From positions 124,001 through 188,000 of the forward strand of contig JAOTON010000980.1 in NCBI GenBank assembly GCA_034440635.1: DNA of 64,000 nt. Reading direction: 5' to 3'. This document shows, piece by piece, positions 34,901 through 45,452 of this stretch. The notes below the pieces were generated by a model, which saw only the letters and a program-made list of their open reading frames with translations, searched no databases and was not told the origin of the DNA. Both the position numbers and the translations under genes were made by a program. This stretch comes from Lepas anatifera (lineage: Eukaryota; Arthropoda; Thecostraca; Lepadidae). The stretch's first letter is position 1; each line of letters starts with the position of its first letter.

Positions 34901-37050
34901 TTGGACCTCGGGACCTCAAGCAAAGGCGGATCCAGGACATCAGTACGGGAATGGGGCTAAGGAGCTTGAGCATAGGCGGATCCAGGACAGTACGGAGGTG
35001 GGGCTACGGAGTTCGAGCATAGGCGGAACCAGGGCATCAGTAAGTGCGTGGGGCTAAGGAGCTCGAGCATAGGCGGATCCAGGACATCAATACGGGGATG
35101 GGCCTGAGGAGTTTGAGCATAGGCGGATCCAGGACATCAGTTCGGGGATGGGGCTAAGGAGCTTGAACATAGGCGGATCCAGGACATCAGTACGGTGGTA
35201 GGGCTAGGAGCTCGAGCATGGGCGGATCCAGGACATCAGTACAGGGATGGGCCTAAGGAGCTCGCTCATACGCAGATCCAGGGCATCAGTTCGGGGTGGG
35301 GCTAAGGAGCTCGAGCATAGGCGGATCCAGGACATCAGTACGGGGATGGGGCTAGGGAGCTCGAGCATAGGCGGATCCATGACAGTACGGAGATGGGGCT
35401 ACGGAGTTCGAGCATAGGCGGATCCAGGACATCAGTACGAGGGTGGGCCTAGGGAGATAGAGAATAGGCGGATCCAGGACATCAGAACGAGGGTGGGGCT
35501 AAGGAGTTAGGCATAGGCGGATCCAGGACATCAGTACGGGGGTGGGGCTAAGGAGCTCCAGCAATGGCGGATCCAGGCCTCAGTACGGGTGTGGGGCTAA
35601 GGAGCTCGAGCATAGGTGGATCCAAGACATCTGTACGGGGGTGGGGCTAATGAGCTGGAGCATAGTCGGATCCAGGACATCAGTATGGGTGTGGGGCTAA
35701 GGAGCTCGAGCAGAGGCGGATCCATCATATCGGTACGGGGATTGGGCTAAGGAGACCCAGCATAGGCGGATCCAGGACATCAGTACGGGGGTGTGGCTAA
35801 GGAGCTCCAGCAAAGGCGGATCCAGGCCTCAGTACGGGGGTGGGGCTAAGGAGCTCGAGCATAGGCGGATCCAGGACATCAGTACGGTGGTGGGGCTCGG
35901 GCGTTCCAGCATAGGCGGATCCAGGACATTAGTAGGAAGGTAGGGGCTAAAGAGTTCAAGTATAGGCGAATCCAGGGCAGTACGGAGGTGGGGCTACGGA
36001 GTTCGAGCATAGGCAGATCCAGGACACTAAGGAGCTCGAGCATAGGCGGATCCAGGACATCAGTGCAGGGGTGTGGCTCCGGAGCTCGTGTAAAGGCGGA
36101 TCCAGGACATCAGTACGGGGGTGGGGCTGAAGAGCTGGAGCATAGGCGGATCCAGGACATCAGTATGGGTGTGGGGCTAAGGACCTCGAGCAGAGGCGGA
36201 TCCAGGGCATCAGTACGGGGGTGGGGCTAAGGGATTCGAGTATAGGCGGATAAAGGACATCAGTACAGAGGTCGGGCTAAGGAGCTCAAGCATAAGCGGA
36301 TCCAGGACATCAGCACAGGGGTAGGGGCTAAAGAGTTCGAGCATAGGCGAATCCAGGACATCAGTCCGGGGGTGGGGCTAAGGAGCTCGAGCATAAGCGG
36401 AGCCAGGATATCAGTACGGGGTTAGAGGCTAAGGAGTTTGAGCATAGGCGGATCCAGCATATCGGTACGGGGATGGGGCTAAAGAGATCCAGCATAGGCG
36501 GATCCAGGACATCTGTACGAAGGTGGGGCTAAGGAGCTCGAGCATAGGCGGATCCAGGACATCAGTATGGGTGTCGGGCTAAGGAGCTCGAGCAGAGGCG
36601 GATCCAGGACTTCAGTACGGGGCTGGGGCTAAAGGGCTCGAGTATAGGCGGATCAAAGACATCAGTACGGGAGTGGGGCTCAGGAGCTCGAGCATAAGCG
36701 GATCCAGGACATCAAGAGGCTAAAGAGTTAAAACAGGTAGGGGCCAAAGAGTTAAAAAATAAGCGGATCCAGGACATCAGTACGGGGGTGGGGCTAAGGA
36801 GCTCGAGCATAAGCGGATTCAGGACATCAGTACGTGGGTGGGGTTCAGGGAGCTCGAGCATAGGCGGATCCAGGACATCAGTAGGGGTAGGGGCTAAGGA
36901 GTTCAAGCATAGGCGAATCCAGGGCAGTATAGAGGTGGGGCTACGGAGTTCGAGCATAGGCAGATCCAGGACATATGTAAGGGGGGTGGGGTAAGGAGCT
37001 CGAGTATAGGCGGATCCAGGACATGAGTTCGATGGTGGGGCTGAGGTCTC
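31955..37050 (+). repeat. 50-bp minisatellite array, about 100 units
   Basis: The unit contains GCATAGGCGGATCCAGGACA, TCAGTACGGG, GGTGGGGCTA and AGGAGCTCGA. Unit identity varies, with many small indels and single-base changes, and groups of units repeat as blocks (for example around 34060-34360 and 34850-35060), so higher-order duplications have occurred. Short open frames on both strands are repeat artefacts. The array is an integral part of HP-element B3a, since the sister copy B3b has a shorter one at the same place. Confidence 0.95.
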
Positions 37051-37412
37051 GAGCTGGGGCATAACTCGGTAACAAATAGGTTGAATTGGGTGAAAATCTG
37101 CAGGTATAGGTGAAATACCGTCGGAAAACCCATCATATTTTATATTGTATCTCCTTTCTTCTTGTCATGCCCGGTCTTTGCTTAACAAAACAAACATTAT
37201 GCGTGTGTTTATTTATTTGATGACATGAACAGAGGGCAAGCGTGGTGCCGTATGCAGAGACATGCTAATTTAGGAAAACATGCGCCTAGACAGGGGATTG
37301 AATGGAGCCATAATGAGAACACAAAACCTAAAACTCCAACATTGCGTTGTTATAAGTATCAAACTGCTGAAAAAACTCGACTGTCAATCGAACTGTTTGG
37401 CTAACGTACATT
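37051..37412 (+). other. Right-hand body of HP-element B3a
   Basis: Unique, non-coding sequence between the 50-bp array and the 3' subterminal repeat, containing GGGCATAACTCGGTAACAAA and TGACATGAACAGAGGGCAAG. It is nearly the same as 42165-42522 in B3b, which confirms that the two copies share arrays and flanks as one unit. Confidence 0.7.
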
Positions 37413-38620
37413 GTCACCGGCTTCTCCTGCGCCAGAGCGGCACCTGCCGAGGCCGCAGGCCGAGGTTGTTGTTGTTGTTGTCTGTTCTAAGCGCTGGTAT
37501 CAGAGACCTAAAACTTTTGTGGATAGAAGGCACTTCCAAATGAATAAGCACCACGGTTTTCAATTTTCAAAATTTTCAAAATTTTGCCCAGAATTTTGCA
37601 TTATGTGATTTTTAACTTTTATTTTTCTATTTTTTGCTAATTCATCTAGACTCTTCAAACTTGCACCCTTTTACATCAGGGAAATTTGTAGTTCACACAA
37701 AAAGTTGGAAAGAAAAAGCTTCAAATTTAGGGCTCTAAATTAGCTTTTAAACTTTGCACCCTAAATTTGGCATAAAACTCATGGTCTAAACTACAGGCTC
37801 GAAATATCTGAAGCTACAGCAGTTCAGGTTCTGAGTCAAATATCAACTTAAAGGCCGGTTTGGGCAGTACTGCACAAACACAGAAACAAAACAAAAACGG
37901 AAATTTAAGGGTCCTTTTTGGCCCATTCCGTGAAGGTCTGCATTTCCCAAAATATCATTCAAACGCTTATATCTTCTGATCTAAATAATAAAAATTAGTT
38001 CCCATTTCAGATAATAAGAGAGAATAGCCTCCTTTATTGTATATTTAGAGATAAAATTTTTCAGACTGAAACTTTTTATTTTATAGGCAAAAATAAAATA
38101 TAAGTTTTTAAAATTTTTATTCTCAGCCCCCTGGTTTCCATACCATGATAGCTACGGTATTGAACTTAACACGGCTGGATAGAAAACTTCGTTGCCGTCA
38201 TTTTTCTCCCTCATACCCCCCACTTACCTCTTACGGCTTCCGCGCTATAAGCCGTAAAGTACATTTCAAAGTGGTAATGTTATCAGTTCATTTTTGCTTC
38301 ACACCGGGGTTTGGGGTGGTTAGAGTCATTGGAGGGAAATAAAATTTTGCATGCAGCTAGGTAAGAGACAGATGTCGACATTCCATCTGCAAAGATATCA
38401 ATGAAACACCAAGTTACCTTTACAAACATGCCGTTTCTCCACGCAACGTTGTAGCAAATCACCACGCGTCACCCCTGCGTCCACGCCGCGGCAACACCGG
38501 CAATCGGCGCGGCTGTTTCTGTTTATTTATGGTCTGGTAAAAAAGTACCCATTACTACCCATAATGCATCAAAAGTAATTAGAGTACCGTAAAAGTCCGA
38601 GTTTACAATAAGAGTATTAT

Positions 38621-39465
38621 CACGCGCATTGACGGGGGTCTGAGCCACCTTCGCATTGACGGGGGCGGGTACCCGCCCCTCCCGTAAGATCTCGAGAACC
38701 ACGGTAGGTAGCTAAAAACGGTAAACGGCGTTGGGCTGCCCATCCACTTTTCCATCGAAAACATTTGAACCATTTTTTTGTCAGGTCACATTTAAGGTCA
38801 CGAGAGGTCAAAACATGCCCGTCATAGGGATAACATGTAAAATTCAGTTTTTCGGCCATTACATCTGAACAAGTAAAGATAGAGCAAAACGACTTGAACT
38901 ATACGAATCCTCTTAGCAAGCTGAATCGAATGATATATAATTTGACCTTGCTAGGTCAAATCCAGGATTTGACCTGACCTGAGGTCAGGTCAGGGTCAAA
39001 TTATATAAAATGCATATCATTAGAACTGCAAAGCCCAGGCAAGTCTAATGCAGCTAAAATAAATGATCTATTACCATCCGTTACTGAGTTATTCCGTAAA
39101 AACCATTTTTCCCGTGTATTTCCAATGGAGAGGTCATGCGTCGTACCTGACCTTAGGTCATCGATATCAAAAATACCGGAACATATTTTAGAGAACTCGG
39201 TGGGGCCATTATGTGATATGAGTTTCAATCGTATAAGTTCACCCTGCTCCGACTTATGCTATCTTAAACTTTTTTTGAGGTCAGGTCACTTGACCTGTAC
39301 TGGTGACCTGACCTGAGATGACCTAACCTTAAAATTTTCACAGAAGTTGTAAAAATAATGAGGGAAAAGGTATACCAGGTACGGCGGCGCTACGCGCCGC
39401 CGTTTTTCTACTGTCTCCGAAAAACCCGAGGGGGGTCGGTTACCCGCCCCCCGTCAATGCGCGTG
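38621..39465. mobile_element. TT-element E9 (TTAT duplication) inside B3b
   Basis: An 845-bp copy with ends CACGCGCATTGACGGGGG and the inverse, flanked by TTAT (38617-38620 and 39466-39469). The sister copy B3a shows the empty site with a single TTAT at 31484-31487 in the same context (GAGCATTATGTTTTTG against GAGTATTAT ... TTATGTTTCTG). It has a perfect central palindrome (38970-38992) with 11-base TGACCTGACCT/AGGTCAGGTCA arms and a GGCGGCGCTACGCGCCGCC hairpin near 39382. It is closely related to E2 and E3. Confidence 0.95.
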
Positions 39466-39944
39466 TTATGTTTCTGTTTTTGGACCATGGGTGGATCCAG
39501 GGAATAAGTAGGCTAGGTGCCCCCCTCACCCTTCTCCCCCCATCCCCTCCCCCAACCCCCAATCGACCATCGGCGCCCTCTGAAATTGTAGAGACACGCC
39601 TCTCAAGGTCGATGACGCTCCCTGAAATGTCGCTTCCCATACGCGGATACAGGATTGCCTATCGGGAGCGAGGTGGAAGGGGAAATTTCCTGGTGGGCGC
39701 TATCTACACCAGGGACGCCACTTTTGGCCGGAAAACCTATCAAGTAGGCGCTAAAACCTATCAGTAGACCCCCATACCTGCATCTCGGGGAAAACGACAT
39801 TTCAGGGGGTGCCATCGAACTTTCCAGGGGTTTCCGGGACAATTTCAGGGGGCGCTAAGATTCTATGGGGGCATCTGTCCCCTTTCCCCCTTGGATCCAC
39901 CTATGTCGTTTCGGGGGGGGCACGGAGGTGGGGTCGTTACGGGT

Positions 39945-42165
39945 GTGGGGGTAAGGAGCTCGAGCATAAGCGGATCCAGGACATCAGCATGGGGGTAGGG
40001 GCTAAAGAGTTCGAGCATAGGCAGACCCAGGACATCAGTACGAGGGTGGGGCTAGGGAAATAGAGCATAGGCGGATCCAGGACATCGGTACGAAGGTCGG
40101 GCTAGGGAGTTAGAGCATAGGCGGATCCAGGACTTCGGTACGAGGGTCGGGCTAGGGAGTTAGAGCATAGGCGGATCCAGGACATTAGTACGGGGATGGG
40201 GCTAAGCAGCTGAGCATTAGCGGATTCAGGACATCAGTACGGGGTGAGACTCGGGAGTTCCAGCATAGGCGGATCCAGGACATCAGTAGGGGGGTAGGGG
40301 CTACGGAGTTCGAGCATAGGCGGATCCAGGATATTAGTACGGGGATGGGGCTAAGGAGATCGAGCATAGGCGGATCTAGGACATCTGTACGGGGGTGGAG
40401 ATAAGGAGCTCGAGCATAGGCTGATTCAGGACATCAGTATGGGTGTGGGGCTAAGGAGCTCGAGCAGAGGCGGATCTAGGACATCAGTACGGCGGTGGGG
40501 CTAAAGGGCTTGAGTATAGGCGGATCAAGGACATCAGTACGGGGGTGAGGCTAAGGAGCTCGAGCATAAGCGGATCCAGGACATCAGAACGTGGGTAGGG
40601 GCTAAAGAGTTCGAGCATAGGTGGATCCAGGACATCAGTACGGGGGTGGGGCTAAGAAGCTCGAGCATAAGCGGATTCAGCGATCAGTACGGGGTGGGGC
40701 TCGGGAGCTCGAGCATAGGCGGATCTAGGACATCAGTACGGTGGTGGGGCTCGGGTGTTCCAGCATAGGCGGATCCAGGACATTAGTAGGGTGGTAGGGG
40801 CTAAAGAGTTCGAGTATAGGCGAATCCAGGGCAGTACGGAGGTGGGGCTACGGAGTTCGAGCATAGGCAGATCCAGGACATCAGTTCGGGGGTGGGGCTA
40901 AGGAGCTCGAGCATAGGCGGATCCAGGACATCAGTGCAGGGTGTGGCTCCGAGCTCGAGTAAAGGCGGATCCAGGACATCAGTGGGGGGGGGGGTGGGGC
41001 TACGGGTTCGAGCATGGCGGATCAGGCATCATAGAGGTGGGGTAAGGAGCTCGAGCATAGGCGGATCCAGGACATCAGTAGGGGGTAGGGGCTAAGGAGT
41101 TCGAGCATAGGCGGATCCAGGGCATCAGTACGGAGGTGGGGCTCGGGCGTTCCAGCATAGGCGGATCCAGGACAATAGTAGGGTGGTAGGGGCTAAAGGG
41201 TTCGAGTATAGGCGAATCCAGGGCAGTACGGAGGTGGGGCTACGGAGTTCGAGCATAGGCAGATCCAGGACATAAGTATGGGTGTGGGGCTAAGGAGCTC
41301 GAGCAGAGGCGGATCTAAGGCATCAGTACGGGGGGTGGGGCTAAGGGGTTCGAGTATAGGCGGATAAAGGACATCAGTACAGAGGTGGGGCTAAAGAGCT
41401 CAAGCATAAGCGGATCCAGGACATCAGCACAGGGGTAGGGGCTAAGGAGTTCGAGCATAGGCAGATCCAGGACATCAGTACGGGGGTGGGGCTAAGGAGC
41501 TCGAGCATAAGCGGAGCCAGGATATCAGTACGGGGGTAGAGGCTAAGGAGTTTGAGCATAGGCGGATCCAGCATATTGGTACGGGGATTGGGCTAAGGAG
41601 ATCCAGCATAGGCGGATCCAGGACATCTGTACGGAGGTGGGGATAAGGAGCTCGAGCATAGGCGGATCCAGGACATCAGTATGGGTGTCGGGCTAAGGAG
41701 CTCGAGCAGAGGCGGATCCAGGACGTCAGTACGGGGCTGGGGTAAGAGGCTCGAGTATAGGCGGATCAAAGACATCAGTACGGGGGTGGGGCTAAGGAGC
41801 TCGAGCATAAGCAGATCCAGGACATCAAGGGGCTAAAGAGTTAAAACAGGTAGGGGCTAAAGAGTTAAAACATAAGCGGATCCAGGACATCAGTACGGGG
41901 GTGGGTCTAAGGAGCTCGAGCATAAGCGGGTTCAGTACATCAGTACGTGGGTGGGGTTCGGGAGCTCAAGCATAGGCGGATCCAGGACATCAGTAGGGTA
42001 GGTGCTAAGGAGTTCAAGCATAGGCGGATCCAGGGCAGTATAGAGGTGGGGCTACGGAGTTCGAGCATAGGCAGATCCAGGACATATGTAAGGGGGTGGG
42101 GTAAGGAGCTCGAGCATAGGCGGATCCAGGACATCAGTTCGGTGGTGGGGCTGAGGTCTCGAGCT
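39945..42165 (+). repeat. 50-bp minisatellite array, about 45 units
   Basis: The same unit family as 31955-37050, in the same orientation and at the same place in B3b, but less than half as long. The sequence of variant units near both edges matches the longer array (for example the GGGGCTAAAGAGTTAAAACA segment near 41827-41870 against 36718-36760). The arrays therefore descend from one ancestor and then changed length by internal gain or loss. Confidence 0.93.
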
Positions 42166-42575
42166 GGGGCATAACTCGGTAACAAATAGGCTGAATTGGG
42201 TGAAAATCTGCAGGTATAGGTGAATTACCGTCGGAAAACCCATCATATTTTATATTGTATCTCCTTTCTTCTCGTCATGCCCAGTCTTTGCTTAACAAAA
42301 CAAACATTATGCGTGTGTTTATTTCTTTGATGATATGAACAGAGGGCAAGCGTGGTGCAGTATGCAGAGACATGCTAATTTAGGAAAACATGGGCCTAGA
42401 CAGGGGATTGAATGGAGCCATAATGGAACACAAAACCTAAAACTCCAACATTGCTTTGTTATAAGTATCAAACTGCTGAAAAAAACTCGCCTGTCAATCG
42501 AACTGTTTGGCTAACGTACATTGTCACCGGCTTCTCCTGCGCCAGAGCGGCACCTGCCGAGGCCGCAGGCCGAGG

Positions 42576-43680
42576 TTGTTGTTGTTGTTGTTGGCGTCTG
42601 TCCGTCCTGAGAATTGATGTCAGAGCTCTGGAATTTTGTAGGGTGATAGCCCTTCTGCTCCAGACACCCAAACTGAAGCCCCGAGTCGAAATCCAAAATA
42701 GTTTTTGAGAAATTTTGGCTCAAACTTTTTCTGTTTTATATTTTTCTAATTTTTACTTCTTAACCTACGAACTTGAAACTTATGTCCTTTTCGAAAGATA
42801 ACAAGGGCCAGCTTGGGAAAACGAATTGAGCTGATCCGACAATATTTATTGCGCGAAAACGCGGCTTTTCTCACGCGAGCAAAAAACCTGCTAAAAGTTG
42901 ATGGCCGACTTGTGCGCTCGAAATGTCAGAAGACAGGCCTCAGTTAGCTGAAAGGCAGTTACCTAGGGGTAGCTAGGAAAATTTTGTAGTGCTTAGGCAT
43001 AGTTTTGAGTGCAAAACGCAAAATTTTGACCTACTTTTTACAGTTCTTCCGGAAGACTGAATTTTGGTTCATTTCATTTCAACGTTAATATCTCACAATC
43101 TAATTGACCGATTTGAGTTTTCATTTCAAATAATGAAAGAACATTGCTTCCGCCTGATAATATTTGGAGATGGAAGTTGTGAATGTGAAATTCTTTGTTT
43201 TATAGGCATAAATAGAAATTGAGTCAAAAAACTTTTTATTTGCATCTTCCTGGTTCCAAGCTCATGTCACTCACAAACTCAGAACTGACATGGCTGAAGA
43301 GGAAAGTTACTTGCGGTCATTTCGCTCACTTATACTACCCACCTATCTCTAATGGCTTTCGGGTAATTAGTCCAAAATGTATTACAAGATGCTAAAGTTC
43401 TCGGACCACCTTTGCTTCTCACCATGGTTTCAAGTCCTTAAAATGGATGGAAGTGGAAGTAATTTGGCATGAAGCTAGCTTACGATCCTAGCTCGACGAT
43501 ACAACTAATTTCAGCCCAAAAGAATGTTTGGTTCGTCTTCTAGAAGCACCTTTATATCGTGCCTTTTCGGGACAAGCACAGCACCCGGCGCCAGCGGCCC
43601 GGCATATTCGGCGGAGTTGTACTAGCCAGTGACCTCCTGACGGGTCACAGCTGTTCAGCTAGTGGGAGGATGAGTAGTAT
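42576..43680 (+). other. Body of HP-element B2
   Basis: Non-coding DNA after (GTT)n, collinear with B1 (24345-24521, 26643-27081, 47806-48300). It preserves the empty sites of TT-elements E7 (TTAA, 42760-42763) and E8 (TTAT, 43200-43203). It contains no AGGTCA clusters, so that feature is specific to TT-elements. Confidence 0.75.
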
Positions 43681-43752
43681 GGCACGGTGGTCCAGTGGTT
43701 AGAGGCCCTGTCTCTTGATCAGGTAGGTCCGGTTCGAATCCGGTGGTGATCA
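43681..43752 (+). other. tRNA-like segment in HP-element B2
   Basis: The 72-bp segment has an A-box-like GTGGTCCAGTGGTTAGAGG and a consensus B box GGTTCGAATCC. It can form an anticodon stem-loop with loop CTCTTGA (CTT, lysine, if read as an anticodon) and a T-arm CCGG-TTCGAAT-CCGG. The first seven bases GGCACGG do not pair with the 3' side (GGTGATC), so it is unlikely to be a functional tRNA. It is probably a tRNA-derived module, possibly an RNA polymerase III promoter, present in both B1 and B2. Confidence 0.6.
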
Positions 43753-43913
43753 CGTACTCTTTATTGGTTATTTCAAAGAAAAGAATGATAAAACTGACTT
43801 GCAGGCTTATGAAGAGATACATTAAGAACGAAATATGGTTTGCTTTCGGCACATTGTCATGCGGCTCTCCTGCGCCGGTGGGGCGTTAGCCCAGGCCGCA
43901 GGCCGAGGTTGTC

Positions 43914-45452
43914 TTTGCCAGAGCGCATTCCAGACACGACCCTCCACGGCTCCAAATCTCGGGTAAACCTATTGAATGCACCAATAGCTTCAAATTCTTG
44001 GGCGTCACCCTAGATTCCCGATTGAGTTTCAATGAGCATATCACCAAAGTCGTCTCTAGCTGCCAAAAGCGAGTCAACATTCTCCGCATGCTCGGCGGCA
44101 CAGAGTATGGCGGGGATCGAAAGACCCTGCTTATGCTCTACAAGTCCCTGATTCGGTCCATTCTCGAGTATAATTCGTTCGTTTTTGACTCGACGAACAA
44201 GACCAATAAACTAAAGCTAGAGCGAGTCCAAAATGCCAGTATCCGGGCAGCCACAGGCGCGCTCAGAGAATCCCCCATCACCAGCCTGCTAACTGATAGC
44301 GGGCTATGCCCACTGCAGACAAGACGCGACGCCCAGCTTATTTCTTACTACATTAAGGTCCAATCCACCGAAAACCACCCAGCAAAACAATGTTTTGCCC
44401 ATCCCAGGCGAGCAAATAAAGCCACTCTACAGAAGTGGCCCCCATTTAAGCACAGAGTAGCGAAAACCCTGGAAAGCCTCAATCTTGCACTGCCAGCAAC
44501 AATAGGCAAACCCCCACTCTCCCGCTTCTGGACTCGGAAAGAGCCCAAAGTGGAATTTCTTTTCACTTCCGGTAAAACGGACTTCTCAGAGGAAGAAGGC
44601 TCCCAGAAATTCCTAGAGTTCCGATCTTGTAACGCGGACAAGACCTTTATATTTACAGACGGCTCCAAAATAGGCGAAAAAGTAGGCCTCGGCATCTGGG
44701 GGCAAAATATTTGCCTACAGAAAAGACTTCCGGACAACTGCTCTATCTTCACAACCGAGGCTGTTGCCATCCTAGATGCATTAGCCATAATCAGAACCCA
44801 AAATATCAACTCAGCCGTCATCTGTTCAGACTCTAAATCTGTCCTGCAGGCTGTCAGCAACGTAGTCAACCCCAGCCACCACGTTATAGCAGATATTCAG
44901 AAAGGTATCGATGACACCCCTGATGTCTCTTTTCTTTGGATCCCGGGCCACTGCAAAATTCAAGGAAATGAAAAGGCCGATGAGCAGGCAAAAAAGTCCC
45001 TAGAACTTAGATAGATCGCACCCTTAATGTGGTCTGGAGATGATAGCAAAGCTCTCCTCCAGGACAGTATCCGGAAACAAATTCAAAATAACTGGACAAC
45101 AAACCACAGCGCCCACCTATTCCATATCAAGCCTAACATCGGCTACTGGCCCAGTTCCAACCAAAAGAGTCGCCGGCGCGAGGTTATTCTAACCAGACTC
45201 AGAAATGGACACACAAAATTAAATGCCTATTGGAACGCGGGTACCTGTGGTACCTGCGACGCAATGGAGAATCCCTATCACATTCTCATCGATTGTCCCC
45301 AGCACAATACCCATCGGCAACCCATGCTAGATTACTGCCGAATCCAAAACATCCCTGTAGACCTAAAAACTCTGCTCGGTAACGACCATCCTGAGCTACT
45401 CGAAAAAGTCTTTACATTCCTAAAGGACTCTGGGCTAGAGAAGATTCTATAA
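43914..45452 (+). pseudogene. LINE RT thumb, RNase H and C-terminal zinc module
   Basis: Right after HP-element B2 the LINE frame resumes with FARAHSRHDPPRL and FKFLGVTLDSRLSFNEHI, the usual end of a LINE RT. The RNase H follows with all four catalytic acids: Asp in FIFTDGSK, Glu in FTTEAVAILDAL, Asp in VICSDSKSVL, and Asp in GNEKADEQAK. An in-frame TAG (45012-45014) interrupts it. In the same frame it continues to LTRLRNGHTKLNAYW and CGTCDAMENPYHILIDC, a Cys-x2-Cys-x7-His-x4-Cys motif, ending at 45452. An RNase H places the element near the I-like LINE group. Confidence 0.9.

Larger units (their letters stand above)
30250..37465 (+). mobile_element. HP-element B3a, inserted in the GTC/GTT tract of B3b
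   Basis: The body begins TCTGTTCTGAGCGCTGG (30349) after a (GTT)n tract and is collinear with the B3b body, minus E9 and with a longer satellite array. The 3' subterminal repeat GTCACCGGCTTCT is at 37413-37425 and the 3' GC hairpin ends at 37465. (GTT)n then leads directly into the B3b body, which lacks its own adjacent 5' hairpin. This arrangement is what insertion of B3a between the hairpin and body of B3b would leave; tandem duplication is the alternative. Confidence 0.7.
29911..42575 (+). mobile_element. HP-element B3b, body at 37476-42575
   Basis: The AGAAGCC subfamily differs from B1/B2 in its terminal words: AGAAGCCGGTGAC at the 5' hairpin and GTCACCGGCTTCT at 42523-42535. The GC hairpin ends at CCGAGG (42575), followed by (GTT)n. 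The body starts TCTGTTCTAAGCGCTGG (37482) and parallels B3a closely. It also shares with B1/B2 a segment containing GATAGAAAACTTCGTTGCCG-like sequence (38178 on), so the subfamilies are related. It contains E9 (38621-39465) and a 50-bp array (39945-42165). No gene. Confidence 0.7.
29820..43910 (+). mobile_element. HP-element B2, containing B3b and B3a
   Basis: It starts AGAGCCGCATGAC (29820-29832) as B1 does. The hairpin closes with GCGGCTCT, and a GTCTCGTCGTGGTCTGTC stretch follows, into which B3b is inserted. The B2 body resumes after 42575 and runs to the inverted GTCATGCGGCTCT (43856-43868) and the 3' hairpin CCTGCG...CGCAGG ending CCGAGG (to 43908). The LINE coding frame is continuous across it (SSVV before, FARAH after), so both edges are known to within a few bases. 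GTC stands on both sides (29817-29819 and 43911-43913), which may be a 3-bp duplication or shared target sequence. Confidence 0.82.

Noticed and set aside
31955..37050. Regularly spaced repeats that might suggest a CRISPR array
   Set aside because: There are no unique spacers; units are continuous and simply diverged, and the context is a eukaryotic transposon.
31955..42165. Many 60-116 codon frames in the 50-bp arrays on both strands
   Set aside because: Repeat artefacts with no unique sequence.
43681..43752. Functional tRNA-Lys(CTT) gene
   Set aside because: The acceptor stem does not pair and a homologous copy with a different anticodon loop sits in the related element, so it is a tRNA-derived module.
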